This document shows, piece by piece, positions 42,431 through 51,301 of a stretch of DNA of 64,000 nt. The stretch comes from Allobosea robiniae. GTDB lineage: Bacteria; Pseudomonadota; Alphaproteobacteria; Rhizobiales; Beijerinckiaceae. The notes beneath the pieces are model-generated. The model was not told where the DNA came from. It searched no databases and worked only from the letters and a program-made list of their open reading frames with translations. The stretch lies in assembly GCF_900102525.1 (NCBI RefSeq), contig NZ_FNBZ01000001.1:496001-560000 (forward strand). Reading direction: 5' to 3'. Positions within the stretch are counted from its first letter, which is position 1; each line of letters begins with the position of its first letter. A program made the translations under genes and the position numbers.

Positions 42431-42543
42431 GCGTTGAAACCCCTTTATCAGCGACCCACCGCCGGAGCGCGCGATTGCGCCTCCGACAACGATGAATCGG
42501 TCATTGTGGCGCGTTCCTTAGCGTGTCTTGCGCCGGAATGGAA

Positions 42544-43263
42544 TCATTCGATCTTGCCGAGCAGCCGGAGCCCATCGGCACCGGCCAGGATGGCGCCCGA
42601 GGCCAGCCCGATGAACAGGCCGTGTTCGACGACGCCGGGCACGACGTTCAGCGATTGTGCGAGCAACTCAGGGCGCTCGATCGTGCCGAGATGGGCGTCG
42701 AGGATATAGTGGCCACCATCGGTGACGAGCGTCGTGCCGTCCGCCCGCTGGCGCAGCGAGAGCCGGCCTGCCGAGCCCGCGGCGGCGATGGCCGCCGCCA
42801 CGGCCCGGCGCGTCGCCTCGAGCCCGAAGGGCACAACCTCAATCGGTAGCGGGAAACGCCCGAGCGTTTGCACCAGCTTGCCGTCATCGGCGATCACGAT
42901 CATGCGGGCGGAAGCCGCCGCGACGATCTTCTCGCGCAGCAGCGCCGCGCCCCCGCCCTTGATCAGGCGCAGCTGGGGATCGACCTCGTCGGCCCCGTCG
43001 ATGGTGAGATCCAGCTCCGGCGTCTCGTCGAGCGTCGACATCGGAATGCCCAGCGCAACCGCCTGGGCCTGCGTCGCCTCAGAGGTCGAGACGCAGAGAA
43101 CCTCGAAGCCGGCTGCGACACGCAGGCCAAGCAGATCGACGAAATGCTTCGCCGTGGAGCCGGTGCCGAGGCCAAGGCGCATGCCCGGCCGCACGAGCTC
43201 GAGCGCGCGGGCGGCAGCCAGCTTCTTCAGGTCGTCGGCAGTCATCAGCTTCGTCCGGCTCAA
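42544..43263 (-). CDS. rpiA: Ribose-5-phosphate isomerase A
   Basis: Interconverts ribose 5-phosphate and ribulose 5-phosphate in the pentose phosphate pathway. The 239-residue protein carries [20 protein letters not shown] (phosphate site), [11 protein letters not shown] (catalytic Asp region), and [15 protein letters not shown]. The length is usual. The start could be ATG 43263 or 43245; the first gives [15 protein letters not shown] short secreted protein gene lies upstream on the same strand. Confidence 0.95.
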   Translation of the reverse strand: MSRTKLMTADDLKKLAAARALELVRPGMRLGLGTGSTAKHFVDLLGLRVAAGFEVLCVSTSEATQAQAVALGIPMSTLDETPELDLTIDGADEVDPQLRLIKGGGAALLREKIVAAASARMIVIADDGKLVQTLGRFPLPIEVVPFGLEATRRAVAAAIAAAGSAGRLSLRQRADGTTLVTDGGHYILDAHLGTIERPELLAQSLNVVPGVVEHGLFIGLASGAILAGADGLRLLGKIE

Positions 43264-43363
43264 CTTGTGGAAAACACCCGCCGCCCATCCTAGCCTTGGC
43301 GGACGACGGCGCTCTCCTGCCCCGCGGCCGCGTTCGAGTCCAGCGCGCGGAGGGCTCCCGGCT

Positions 43364-43738
43364 TCATTTCGTCTGGGGCGTGCACACCGTCTTGTCGTCG
43401 AAGACGTAGCAGATGCTCATCTCGCCGGTGCGGATATTGACACGGAAGATGCCGCCTTCCTTCTCATGGCGCGACGGCATCAGGCCGTAATCGCTGGGCG
43501 CCTGCGGGCCGGCCCCCTCGCCCGAGGGAAAGCAGACCGTCAGGCCGACACCGCCCTCCTTGAGCTGGAACTGGCAGGCGCCGACCTCGCCCGTCGCCTT
43601 GTCGATCCGATAGACGCGGTTGAGATCGTTCTGCGGCGCGGGCGCGAACTCGAAAGGACCGGCCCAGGCCGGCGCCGCGCCCAGCAGCGTGCCCGCAATC
43701 CCCAGCACCGCGCCTGCGATTCCCGTAATCTTCGACAT
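43364..43738 (-). CDS. Secreted hypothetical protein
   Basis: A 124-residue exported protein: signal peptide to about residue 25 (GAAPAWAG), then a beta-rich domain in which a short unit occurs twice, [17 protein letters not shown] and [16 protein letters not shown]; each looks like a blade with a TGE turn and a Cys. Function unknown. It lies 100 bases upstream of rpiA on the same strand and diverges from gph. Confidence 0.72.
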   Translation of the reverse strand: MSKITGIAGAVLGIAGTLLGAAPAWAGPFEFAPAPQNDLNRVYRIDKATGEVGACQFQLKEGGVGLTVCFPSGEGAGPQAPSDYGLMPSRHEKEGGIFRVNIRTGEMSICYVFDDKTVCTPQTK

Positions 43739-43895
43739 GACAATCTTCCCTGTCGCCGGCCGCGCGACGAATCGCGGCAACGATACCATCCCGTGCGGCA
43801 AATTTGGGGAGGCGTCATCACGGGACTTGCCAGCCCGGCGCCGAAGACCTTTAACCGAAGCTCTTCCCCCTCGCATCGCCTCGAAAGTCCCGACC

Positions 43896-44594
43896 ATGAG
43901 CCTGCCTCCCATCGTCGTCTTCGATCTCGACGGAACCCTTGCCGAGACGGCGCCGGACATCATGCGGGTCCTCAACGTGATCCTGGTGCGCGAAGGCCTC
44001 GCGGCGCTGCCGCTGGAGCGGGCGCGCGAACTGGTCGGCGCGGGCGCCCGGGCCCTGATCGAACGCGGCTTCAAGGTTTCGGGCCGGCCGCTCGATGCCG
44101 AAACGCTGGAGCGGCTCTTCGCGGATTTCCTGACGATCTATGCCGAGGATACCGCGGCAAACAGCCATCTCTTCGACGGCGTGCTCGAAGCGCTCGATGC
44201 GCTCGCCGCCGACGGGTATGCGCTCGCGGTCTGCACCAACAAGCCGATCCTGCACACACGGCTTATCCTTGACCATTTCGGTATTTCCGGGCGCTTCGCC
44301 GCGGTCGCCGGGCGCGACTCTTTCCCCTATTTCAAGCCGGATCCGCGCCATCTCACCCTGACGATCGCGGCAGCCAAGGCCGATCCGGCGCGGGCCGTGA
44401 TGATCGGCGATTCCCGCACGGATATCGCGACCGCGCGCGCCGCCGGCATCCCGACGATCTGCGTGCCCTTCGGCTATACCGATGTGCCGATCGAGACGCT
44501 GGAGCCGGATTTCGTCATCCAGCATTTCGACGAGCTGGCCGAGGCGGTCGACCGCGTGCTCAAATCTCCTTCCCGCGCATCCTTGACGGCATGA
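43896..44594 (+). CDS. gph: HAD family hydrolase, phosphoglycolate phosphatase type
   Basis: A 232-residue HAD-superfamily phosphatase, probably dephosphorylating 2-phosphoglycolate formed by DNA repair or RuBisCO-like reactions. Motif I is VVFDLDGTLAETAPDI, motif II is AVCTNKP, the Lys is in YFKPDP, and motif III is IGDSRTDIATARAAG. The cap domain lies between motif I and II, as in Gph. The start is ATG 43896. Immediately downstream is a tRNA gene; there is no other partner. Confidence 0.9.
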   Translation: MSLPPIVVFDLDGTLAETAPDIMRVLNVILVREGLAALPLERARELVGAGARALIERGFKVSGRPLDAETLERLFADFLTIYAEDTAANSHLFDGVLEALDALAADGYALAVCTNKPILHTRLILDHFGISGRFAAVAGRDSFPYFKPDPRHLTLTIAAAKADPARAVMIGDSRTDIATARAAGIPTICVPFGYTDVPIETLEPDFVIQHFDELAEAVDRVLKSPSRASLTA

Positions 44595-44622
44595 GGCGCG
44601 CCGACTAGGAGAGGCCGGGTTC

Positions 44623-44697
44623 GGGCGATTAGCTCAGCGGTAGAGCACTCCCTTCACACGGGAGGGGTCACAGGTTCGATCCCTGTATCGCCCACCA
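44623..44697 (+). tRNA. tRNA-Val (anticodon CAC)
   Basis: The full cloverleaf is visible: acceptor GGGCGAT (44623-44629) with ATCGCCC (44687-44693), D-arm with GCTC...GAGC, anticodon stem CTCCC/GGGAG with loop TTCACAC and anticodon CAC at 44655-44657, T-arm ACAGG-TTCGATC-CCTGT. The discriminator is A and CCA is encoded. It reads GUG codons for valine. It follows gph by 28 bases and may be a target for integration, but no integrase is next to it. Confidence 0.97.
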
Positions 44698-44765
44698 TTT
44701 TCCCGGACGCTCCCAAACCTCATCATCTATCTGGGTGCGGCGTCCAGCCGCAGTCTGCCTGGGCG

Positions 44766-44972
44766 TCAGCCGGCCTTATCCGACGACGCCCGCTCCAGGG
44801 TCGCCACGACCTCGTCGACACTCTCCCTGACGCCGAGAAGGAAGTCCTTCCGGAAGGCGATGATCGTGTCCGGCGGCTCACCCTTGAACTGATAGACGAC
44901 CGCCACCTGCTCCGGGTTGACGTAGACGGGCTTGCCATCGGCAGGCGAGGTGAACTTGCAGAGCTTCGGCAT
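44766..44972 (-). CDS. Small conserved hypothetical protein
   Basis: A 68-residue soluble protein beginning MPKLCKFTSPADGKPVYVNPEQVAV in overview, a pattern seen in a small protein family of phages and bacteria in which a beta-strand VYVNPEQV is followed by hydrophobic strands and a VVATLER-type helix. No enzymatic motif. The start is ATG 44972. The gene stands alone between tRNA-Val and the terminator of the SGNH-like gene. Confidence 0.6.
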   Translation of the reverse strand: MPKLCKFTSPADGKPVYVNPEQVAVVYQFKGEPPDTIIAFRKDFLLGVRESVDEVVATLERASSDKAG

Positions 44973-45074
44973 GATCGGTTTCAATCCTGTGCTGATGGGC
45001 GTCCGACGGCAGCACGGCAGAGTTCGGCATGCGCCACCCATCACGCTCCAATACCGGCCGCTCCCCGCGAACGC

Positions 45075-45103
45075 AAAAAGCCCGCCGGCGCGAGCCAGCG
45101 GGC
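45075..45103 (-). terminator. Rho-independent terminator (minus strand)
   Basis: Read on the minus strand, GCCCGCTGGC pairs with GCCGGCGGGC (one A-C mismatch), loop TCGC, and TTTTT follows. It lies about 90 bases after the end of the SGNH-like gene (45196-46254). Confidence 0.82.
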
Positions 45104-45195
45104 AAAGTCAAAAACAGGATTGTGCATCCGTGAGGTAGTCGCTGCGGCAGGGTAACCGGTTCAACGCCGCAGCTCAGGGCTGCCGATCGACTCGG

Positions 45196-46254
45196 TCAGC
45201 GCAATACGATCACTGCGCCGTCATCTCGCGCCGTACCACCCTTGCCGATCTGCGCGAGTTCCTCGCCGAATCGAGCCGCGATCGCCAGCCGGAAATGCAG
45301 CGGGTCCCAATAATTGGCATCCTGCGCCGTGATCGGCGAGGCGTGGGCGTAGTCGACGACCACAGCGCCATGGCGGCGGGCCAGCGCGGCGATATCCGCC
45401 TTGCAGCGGGCATAGCGCTGCCAGGCGGCCGAGCCCTGGCGCGGATAGGCCGCAAGATGAGCGGGCGGCAGCACCAGCATCACCTGCGTCGCCTTCGGAA
45501 AGGCTGCAATGCTCTCCTCCAGCCAGGACAGGGCCGGGAAGTGCCAGCCGGCGCTCTCGGCCGGCGCTATGGCGGCCGCAGGCGACAGGGGCGCCAGATC
45601 GGCGATCGCGCCGCCATGGCTCGCATAGATATGGCTGCGCGCCCGGGCGAGATCGTAGCTCGCCTCCGGCGGTGTGAAGACCTCGTAGCCGTCGCCGCGG
45701 ATGCGCTCCCGCGACCAGCCGAGCTTATAGGCCATCAGCCGGCCGGCGATCTCGAGATTGGTCAGGTTGAGCAGCTTCGGCCAGTCGCTCCAGCCGACCT
45801 CACGGGAGAGCCAGCCCGGCACCGGTCGCGGCGTCAGGCGCCTGGCCTCATCGGTCGCGTCGGCCTCGCACCAGGTCGTGTCTATGCCCCAGATCAGGCG
45901 CTTGGGCGCCTGGACATGCTCCCGGAAGAGCCGCGCCATCTGCGTCTGTTCCCAAGGGGTTGCCGCATTCATCGCGAGATTGACGAAGCGGGCGTCGAGG
46001 CGGCGCGACAGAACCTCGGGGTCGAGCAGGCGCATCGTCGAGGTGCCGATCACCGCCGCGTCGAAACGCCCGGAGCGGACGAGCTGCGGGTACATGAAGC
46101 GCTGGTTGATATCCATGATCGGCCGCGGCGCCTGCCCGGCATGAACGCGCATGCCGAAGGGATCGAGCGTCGCGACGAAGGCGAAGAGCACGCCTGCGCC
46201 GACGACCGCTGCTCCCAGGAACCATCGCGACCACTGAATCCAGGCCTTCGCCAT
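45196..46254 (-). CDS. Membrane-anchored SGNH-hydrolase-like protein (DHHW/AlgX type)
   Basis: A 352-residue protein with one N-terminal membrane segment (residues 12-30) and a periplasmic domain. It has the features of the SGNH fold: AAVIGTSTMR near residues 67-75 (nucleophile-type GxS block) and NYWDPLHFR near the end (D-x-x-H block). That places it, tentatively, among the acetyltransferase/esterase-like proteins that modify exported polysaccharides (AlgX, PatB, DHHW). Whether the catalytic triad is complete I cannot tell. It is a single gene on the minus strand with its own terminator. Confidence 0.65.
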   Translation of the reverse strand: MAKAWIQWSRWFLGAAVVGAGVLFAFVATLDPFGMRVHAGQAPRPIMDINQRFMYPQLVRSGRFDAAVIGTSTMRLLDPEVLSRRLDARFVNLAMNAATPWEQTQMARLFREHVQAPKRLIWGIDTTWCEADATDEARRLTPRPVPGWLSREVGWSDWPKLLNLTNLEIAGRLMAYKLGWSRERIRGDGYEVFTPPEASYDLARARSHIYASHGGAIADLAPLSPAAAIAPAESAGWHFPALSWLEESIAAFPKATQVMLVLPPAHLAAYPRQGSAAWQRYARCKADIAALARRHGAVVVDYAHASPITAQDANYWDPLHFRLAIAARFGEELAQIGKGGTARDDGAVIVLR

Positions 46255-46411
46255 TCCGGCCTTCCGCTGCGAGCTTCACCGAACCGAGGCACGGCCACTC
46301 GATGACCCGGCGACCGCGCGGCGTCCTCATCGCACAGGCCGGCACCTCGTCACAACGCGAAAGGCGCGCCTGATGGCCGCAAGCAGCCGAACATGGCAGA
46401 GAGGGCGGATG

Positions 46412-47341
46412 ATGCCGGGCCGTTTCCACCGTTCGATCCGCTTGCCGCGCGGGCTTGCAGCCCTGTTGCTCGCCTTCGCGCTGTCCTGCCCCGCACAGGC
46501 GGCGGAAGAGCCGTTGCCTGCATCGTCCGGCATCCAGGATGCGCTGTGCCGTCTGATCGACGACGCTGCGAAGGCGCAAGGCGTGCCCGCCGCCTTCCTG
46601 ACCCGCCTGATCTTCCAGGAATCGAGCTTCCGCTCGGGCGTCACCAGCCCGGCCGGCGCGCAGGGCGTCGCCCAGTTCATGCCCGGCACGGCGCGCGAGC
46701 GCGGCCTCGCCGATCCCTTCGATCCCGAGCAGGCCGTGCCCAAGGCAGCGCATTTCCTGGCGGAACTGCGCGACCGCTTCGGCAACTGGGGCCTTGCCGC
46801 AGCAGCCTATAACGGCGGGCCCAATCGCGTCGCGGGCTGGCTTGCGGCGCGCAAGGCCGGGCAGGCCCGATTCCTGCCGGGCGAGACCGAAAACTACGTG
46901 TTCGCCATCACCGGCCGGACCGCCGAGGACTGGGCCGACGAGGCGATCGACCGCGCCAATGGCGACGGGCGCTCGCCGCCGATGCCGCCGGCGACGCGCG
47001 ACAGCGATGCGCAGGCGAGCTGTGCGCCGACGCTCGTCGCGATCCGACGGTCTCGCCCTGCCCTTCCCGCTATCGCGGAAGCGCCCTTCGCACCCTGGGG
47101 CGTTCAGCTCGCCGGCAATTTCTCGAAGGCGCGGGCGCTGGCGACCTTCCAGCGGGCCGGAGCCCGCCATCGCGCCATCATCGGGGCGTTGCCGCCGATG
47201 GTGATCGGGACGCGCCTGCGCAGCCGCGGCACCCGTGCCTTCTACCGGGTGCGCCTGCCGGCCGCGACGCGGGCCGAGGCGATCGCATTGTGCCGGCGCA
47301 TCCAGTCCGATCGCGGTGCCTGCGTCGTATTGCGGAGCTGA
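46412..47341 (+). CDS. Lytic transglycosylase with C-terminal SPOR domain
   Basis: A 309-residue exported enzyme that cleaves peptidoglycan glycan strands. The signal peptide ends PAQAAEE. The SLT domain has the catalytic Glu in RLIFQESSFRSG and the family sequence GAQGVAQFMPGTA, then NWGLAAAAYNGGPNRVAGWL. Residues 225-309 are a SPOR-like fold (WGVQLAGNFSKARALATFQRA, CVVLRS), which binds denuded glycan at the division septum. I chose ATG 46412 because GAGGG precedes it at 6 bases and the signal peptide fits. It is followed at 178 bases by an L,D-transpeptidase on the same strand. Confidence 0.9.
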   Translation: MPGRFHRSIRLPRGLAALLLAFALSCPAQAAEEPLPASSGIQDALCRLIDDAAKAQGVPAAFLTRLIFQESSFRSGVTSPAGAQGVAQFMPGTARERGLADPFDPEQAVPKAAHFLAELRDRFGNWGLAAAAYNGGPNRVAGWLAARKAGQARFLPGETENYVFAITGRTAEDWADEAIDRANGDGRSPPMPPATRDSDAQASCAPTLVAIRRSRPALPAIAEAPFAPWGVQLAGNFSKARALATFQRAGARHRAIIGALPPMVIGTRLRSRGTRAFYRVRLPAATRAEAIALCRRIQSDRGACVVLRS

Positions 47342-47519
47342 CGGCAATCCAGCGATGTTGCATGCGCGCAACGCATCGCGGCAAAGCTCGATGGCTCCCG
47401 GCGATGTGATTGCGGCACGATTGCACGGTCACGGGGAAGCTGACAGGACGTTGATGAGACGTTGACTTTTCTGCGTCATTCTCGCGATCCGCCGTCCCGA
47501 CCCGCCCGAGGTTCCTCCG

Positions 47520-48098
47520 ATGATTCGCTCCCTCCGTCTGGCCTCGCTCGCGGGCCTTGGCCTGCTCGCTCTGGGCTCCGCCGCCCGAGCCGAAATCGAC
47601 CCTCTGACCCGCCAGCCGCTGGTCCAGTATGTGGACCCGGCCAAGGCACAGGCCACAGCCATTCCGCGCGAGATCGTCGACTATCCGACGAAGCAGAGGC
47701 CGGGCACGATCGTGATCGATTCGGCCGAGCGGCGCCTGTATTTCGTGATGGCCGATGGCAAGGCGATGCGCTACGGCGTCGGCGTCGGCCGCCCGGGCTT
47801 CGACTGGGCGGGGACGCAGACCATTTCGCGCAAGCAGGAATGGCCGACCTGGACGCCGCCGGCCTCGATGCTGAAGCGTCGCCCCGACCTGCCGCGCTTC
47901 ATGGCCGGCGGCCCGGACAACCCGATGGGCGCGCGCGCGCTCTATCTCGGCTCGACCCTCTACCGCATCCACGGCTCGAACGAGCCGGAGACGATCGGCC
48001 AGGCGGTCTCCTCGGGCTGCATCCGCATGCTGAACGAGGACGTGATCGACCTTTACGAACGCGCCAAGGTCGGCACCCGCGTCGTGGTCGCCCGCTGA
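47520..48098 (+). CDS. L,D-transpeptidase (YkuD/ErfK family)
   Basis: A 192-residue exported enzyme that forms 3-3 crosslinks in peptidoglycan or attaches lipoproteins. The signal peptide ends AARAEID. The YkuD domain spans about 60-190: IVIDSAERRLYFVMADGKAMRY at the start and HGSNEPETIGQAVSSGCIRM with the catalytic Cys preceded by SSG. It lies after the transglycosylase, so the two may help remodel the wall. A terminator follows after 22 bases. Confidence 0.92.
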   Translation: MIRSLRLASLAGLGLLALGSAARAEIDPLTRQPLVQYVDPAKAQATAIPREIVDYPTKQRPGTIVIDSAERRLYFVMADGKAMRYGVGVGRPGFDWAGTQTISRKQEWPTWTPPASMLKRRPDLPRFMAGGPDNPMGARALYLGSTLYRIHGSNEPETIGQAVSSGCIRMLNEDVIDLYERAKVGTRVVVAR

Positions 48099-48120
48099 GC
48101 GGAACGCAAGGTTGGAACGA

Positions 48121-48145
48121 GGCCGGCGGCGACGCCGGCCTTTTT
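48121..48145 (+). terminator. Rho-independent terminator after the L,D-transpeptidase gene
   Basis: GGCCGGCG (48121-48128), loop GCGA, CGCCGGCC (48133-48140), then TTTTT. Confidence 0.9.
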
Positions 48146-48177
48146 CGTTGGCCGCCCCTGCCCGGAACGACCATCCT

Positions 48178-49047
48178 ATGGCGCTTGCCCGCTTTCTCAC
48201 CAGCCGGCTGCATAAGCTGCTGGAACCCTGGCAATCCGCAGCGCGCAAGTCGCGGTTGCGGAATTTCGACCTCCCGCCCGGCGCCGCCCTGCCGATTGCC
48301 CATATCCGTGCGGAAGCGCCTCACCGCTGCGACCATCCGCTCTGCGGGCTCCTCGTCGACGACGCGATCCGGTTTCACAGCCGCAACGCCCCGCGGGCGG
48401 GTTTTCGGCGCCGGGGCGTGCCGACGGCGATGCTCCTCGACATGACGCGCTATCCCACGGCCGAGACCTATCTGCGCGCCGTGTCCAAGCGTTCGCACGG
48501 CAATATCCCGCGGGCTGCAAAGAAGGCGGCGCGCCTCGGGATCACCTGCGCGCCTATCCGCCCCGAAAGCTACAGGGCGAGCATCGCGGCGATCGGCGCC
48601 TCCAAGCGCTTCCGCTCAGGCGGGCCGGTGCTGAGCGCATGGTTCCGCCCGGCTTCCGTCATCGCCGATACGCGGGAGCCGCCCTCGTCCCCGCCCTGTC
48701 CCAGCCACTGGACGATGGCCTGGGGCGCCTTCGTGCAGGAAGAAAGCGGCCCGCGACTGGTCGCCCATCTCTCGTTGCGGCGCGTCGGCGACCTCTGCCG
48801 CACGCATGACATCATGTGCCATGGCGACTACCTGCAATCGGGCGCGATGAAGCTGTTGTTCCTTGAGACCACACGCTGGCTGCTGGACCGGCAGGCGCCG
48901 GAAACCCAAGGCCTGCGCTGGTTCATGTATGGCGCCATGGAGCACGGCTCGCCCGGCCTGCATGAGTGGAAGCGGCTGATGTGCTTCGAACCCGCCAATC
49001 TCGCTTTCGAGCGCGATCTCCACTCCGGCGGCGTGGCACCATCCTGA
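48178..49047 (+). CDS. Hypothetical protein, possible GNAT/FemAB-like acyltransferase
   Basis: A 289-residue soluble, Arg-rich protein. Segments such as TRYPTAETYLRAVSKRSHGNIPRAAKKAARLGITC and the end FMYGAMEHGSPGLHEWKRLMCFEPANL recall FemAB-type or other GNAT-like proteins in which an RxxxNxxRxxxKAxxxG region is typical, but I do not see a clear acetyl-CoA site. The start ATG 48178 follows a terminator and has no strong ribosome site. Function unknown. It lies after cell-wall enzymes, so a role in the envelope is possible. Confidence 0.55.
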   Translation: MALARFLTSRLHKLLEPWQSAARKSRLRNFDLPPGAALPIAHIRAEAPHRCDHPLCGLLVDDAIRFHSRNAPRAGFRRRGVPTAMLLDMTRYPTAETYLRAVSKRSHGNIPRAAKKAARLGITCAPIRPESYRASIAAIGASKRFRSGGPVLSAWFRPASVIADTREPPSSPPCPSHWTMAWGAFVQEESGPRLVAHLSLRRVGDLCRTHDIMCHGDYLQSGAMKLLFLETTRWLLDRQAPETQGLRWFMYGAMEHGSPGLHEWKRLMCFEPANLAFERDLHSGGVAPS

Positions 49048-49089
49048 GCTGGCGCCGAAGCGGCGTCGGCCGAAAGCCGGAGCCTTTCC

Positions 49090-49452
49090 TTACCGCCGCC
49101 GCTCGCGCGACAACCCCTTCTCGGCCAGGGCCGCGACATAAGCCCGCATCTTCTCCTCGCCCTGTTCACCGAGATCGCGCAGATAATCCCAGGCATAGAT
49201 GCCGGTATCGTGCATGTCGTCGAAGCCGAGCCTGACGGCGTAGTGGCCGACCGGTTCGACCCGGAGGATCTCGACCTCGGCCTTGCCGGGCACGATGGTC
49301 TTCTGGCTGGGATGGTGGCCCTGGACCTCGGCCGAGGGGCTTTCGACGCGCAGAAGCTCGGCCGGCAGTGCGAAATGCGCACCGTCCTCGAAGGCGACAT
49401 GGAGGGTCCGGCGGTCCTTGGAGAGGCGCAGTTCGGTCGGCCAGGATGACAT
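49090..49452 (-). CDS. DUF971 protein
   Basis: A 120-residue protein of the DUF971 family (gamma-butyrobetaine hydroxylase N-terminal-like). Landmarks: [66 protein letters not shown]. This domain often binds a metal and is linked to Fe-S or molybdenum cofactor proteins (it occurs next to Mrp/Moa genes); here it diverges from moaA. I chose ATG 49452 as the start of conservation. Confidence 0.85.
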   Translation of the reverse strand: MSSWPTELRLSKDRRTLHVAFEDGAHFALPAELLRVESPSAEVQGHHPSQKTIVPGKAEVEILRVEPVGHYAVRLGFDDMHDTGIYAWDYLRDLGEQGEEKMRAYVAALAEKGLSRERRR

Positions 49453-49576
49453 GGGCGGTATTCGTCCTTCGCAGGCTACCATGATCAGGCGCTTGACCTT
49501 CACGGGCGCAGTGCCAATGTCATGCTATAGCAATGTGAAGGCGCGCCCGCATCCTGTGCGGACCGGCCGCTCCACA

Positions 49577-50626
49577 ATGCGGGAACGTGAGGCAGACGTG
49601 CTGCTCGACGACATGAAGCCGCTGACGCGGTCGCCCCTGGTCGACCCGTTCGGCCGCAAGATTTCCTATCTGCGCATCTCGGTGACGGATCGCTGCGATT
49701 TCCGCTGCGTCTATTGCATGTCCGAAGACATGAAGTTCCTGCCGCGCAAGGAACTGCTGACGCTCGAGGAGCTTGACCGGATCGCCAGCGCCTTCGTCGC
49801 GCGCGGCACCCGCAAGCTGCGCCTGACCGGCGGCGAACCGCTGGTGCGCCGCGACATCATGAGCCTGTTCCGCTCCCTCTCGCGCCACCTCACTTCCGGC
49901 GCGCTGGACGAATTGACGCTGACGACCAACGGCTCGCTGCTGCATCGCTATGCCGCCGAACTCGCCGGATACGGCGTGCGCCGCATCAACGTCTCGATCG
50001 ACACGCTCGACCCCGACAAGTTCCGCGAGATCACCCGCCGAGGCGATCTCAAGGTCGTGCTCGACGGCGTCGAGGCGGCACGCAAAGCCGGCATGCGGGT
50101 CAAGATCAACGCGGTCGCGCTGAAGGGCGTCAACGACGACGAGATCGAGCACCTGATGCTCTGGTCGCACGGACTCGGCATGGACCTGACCCTGATCGAG
50201 GTGATGCCAATGGGCGAGATCGAGGTCGGCCGCGTCGACCAGTACCTGCCGCTCTCGGTCGTGCGCGGGCGATTGATGGACAAGTACACGCTGGTCGACG
50301 ATCCCTACCGCACCGGCGGACCGGCTCGCTATGTCCGCGTCAAGGAGACCGGCGGGCTCGTCGGCTTCATCACGCCGCTGACCCATAATTTCTGCGAGAG
50401 CTGCAACCGCGTGCGGCTGACCTGCACCGGCACGCTCTACATGTGCCTCGGCCAGGAAGACGCCGCCGACCTGCGCGCACCCGTCCGGGCCTCGCAGGAT
50501 GACGCCCTGCTCTTCCGCGCCATGGACGAGGCGATCGCGCGCAAGCCGAAAGGCCACGATTTCATCATCGATCGCCGCCATTCCGGCCCGGCCGTCGGCC
50601 GTCACATGAGCGTCACCGGCGGCTGA
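49577..50626 (+). CDS. moaA: GTP 3',8-cyclase MoaA
   Basis: Radical SAM enzyme of molybdenum cofactor synthesis, turning GTP to 3',8-cyclo-GTP. The N-terminal Fe-S cluster motif is CDFRCVYCM, with [11 protein letters not shown] (SAM) next. The C-terminal cluster is [13 protein letters not shown]. It is about 349 residues from ATG 49577; ATG 49613 is another possible start and would give 337. No strong ribosome site helps decide. No other moa gene is in the window. Confidence 0.94.
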   Translation: MREREADVLLDDMKPLTRSPLVDPFGRKISYLRISVTDRCDFRCVYCMSEDMKFLPRKELLTLEELDRIASAFVARGTRKLRLTGGEPLVRRDIMSLFRSLSRHLTSGALDELTLTTNGSLLHRYAAELAGYGVRRINVSIDTLDPDKFREITRRGDLKVVLDGVEAARKAGMRVKINAVALKGVNDDEIEHLMLWSHGLGMDLTLIEVMPMGEIEVGRVDQYLPLSVVRGRLMDKYTLVDDPYRTGGPARYVRVKETGGLVGFITPLTHNFCESCNRVRLTCTGTLYMCLGQEDAADLRAPVRASQDDALLFRAMDEAIARKPKGHDFIIDRRHSGPAVGRHMSVTGG

Positions 50627-50701
50627 GCCCGCCGGGGCGCCCGCCCCTCGCTTGACCCTTCGGGCGAATGCGGTCACCGTCCCTGCGACGGGTGGAGTTG
50701 C

Positions 50702-51301
50702 ATGCGGTCACAGTTCAAGGCGATGGCCCGCCGGATCAAGGCGGCCGCGAGCGCGATCGATGATGCCATCAGGCAGACCCATGCGGCGCGGCTCGCCATC
50801 ATGGCTGCCAGCCTGCGGCGCGCCCTGCCGCTTCTCGCCATGCTTCTTCTCGCGACGCTGCTGTTCTGCCTGTTCCTGGCCTGGTCTTCGGCGCGCAGCG
50901 TCTTCCTCGTGCTGTCGCCAGCCTCCCCGACCGGAATCATGGCCGGTATCGCGGCTGTCGTCGCGGGGCTTGCCGTGCTCGAACTCTGCGCGGCCTTCGC
51001 CATCGTCATCATGACCGCGGCCCTGCAACTCGCCTACGACACCGGGCGCCACTGTGTCCTCGCCTTGCTGGCGATCGCGAGCGCGCTCGGGCTGGCGCTG
51101 ATGGCTTCGCATCTGTCTGCCGAGGGAATTCCAGCTCTTGCCGGCGCGGTCCTGCCGACGCTCGGCCTCTGCGGGCTCGTGGCACTGACGATCTGGTTCA
51201 AGCGCGCCTATCTGCGCCCGGCCTATCCCGGTTTCCGCGACTTCTGGGTCGATGTCGTCGAGGCCCGCCATTTCCTGATGCGAGCCGCCCATGGCGAATG
51301 A
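50702..51301 (+). CDS. Membrane protein of an uncharacterised three-gene cluster (1)
   Basis: A 199-residue protein with a basic N-terminal helix (RSQFKAMARRIKAAAS), then four hydrophobic segments (about 41-65, 78-106, 116-134, 141-162) and a basic C-terminal part. No family recognised. The last 11 bases overlap the start of the next gene, so translation is coupled. It heads a cluster with a larger coiled-coil membrane protein and a vWA-like protein. Confidence 0.75.
   Translation: MRSQFKAMARRIKAAASAIDDAIRQTHAARLAIMAASLRRALPLLAMLLLATLLFCLFLAWSSARSVFLVLSPASPTGIMAGIAAVVAGLAVLELCAAFAIVIMTAALQLAYDTGRHCVLALLAIASALGLALMASHLSAEGIPALAGAVLPTLGLCGLVALTIWFKRAYLRPAYPGFRDFWVDVVEARHFLMRAAHGE

Noticed and set aside
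44623..44697. tRNA-Val as the target of the island at the left end
   Set aside because: Its 3' end (ATCGCCCACCA) does not match the fragment at 7879-7896, and no integrase or foreign genes lie beside it.
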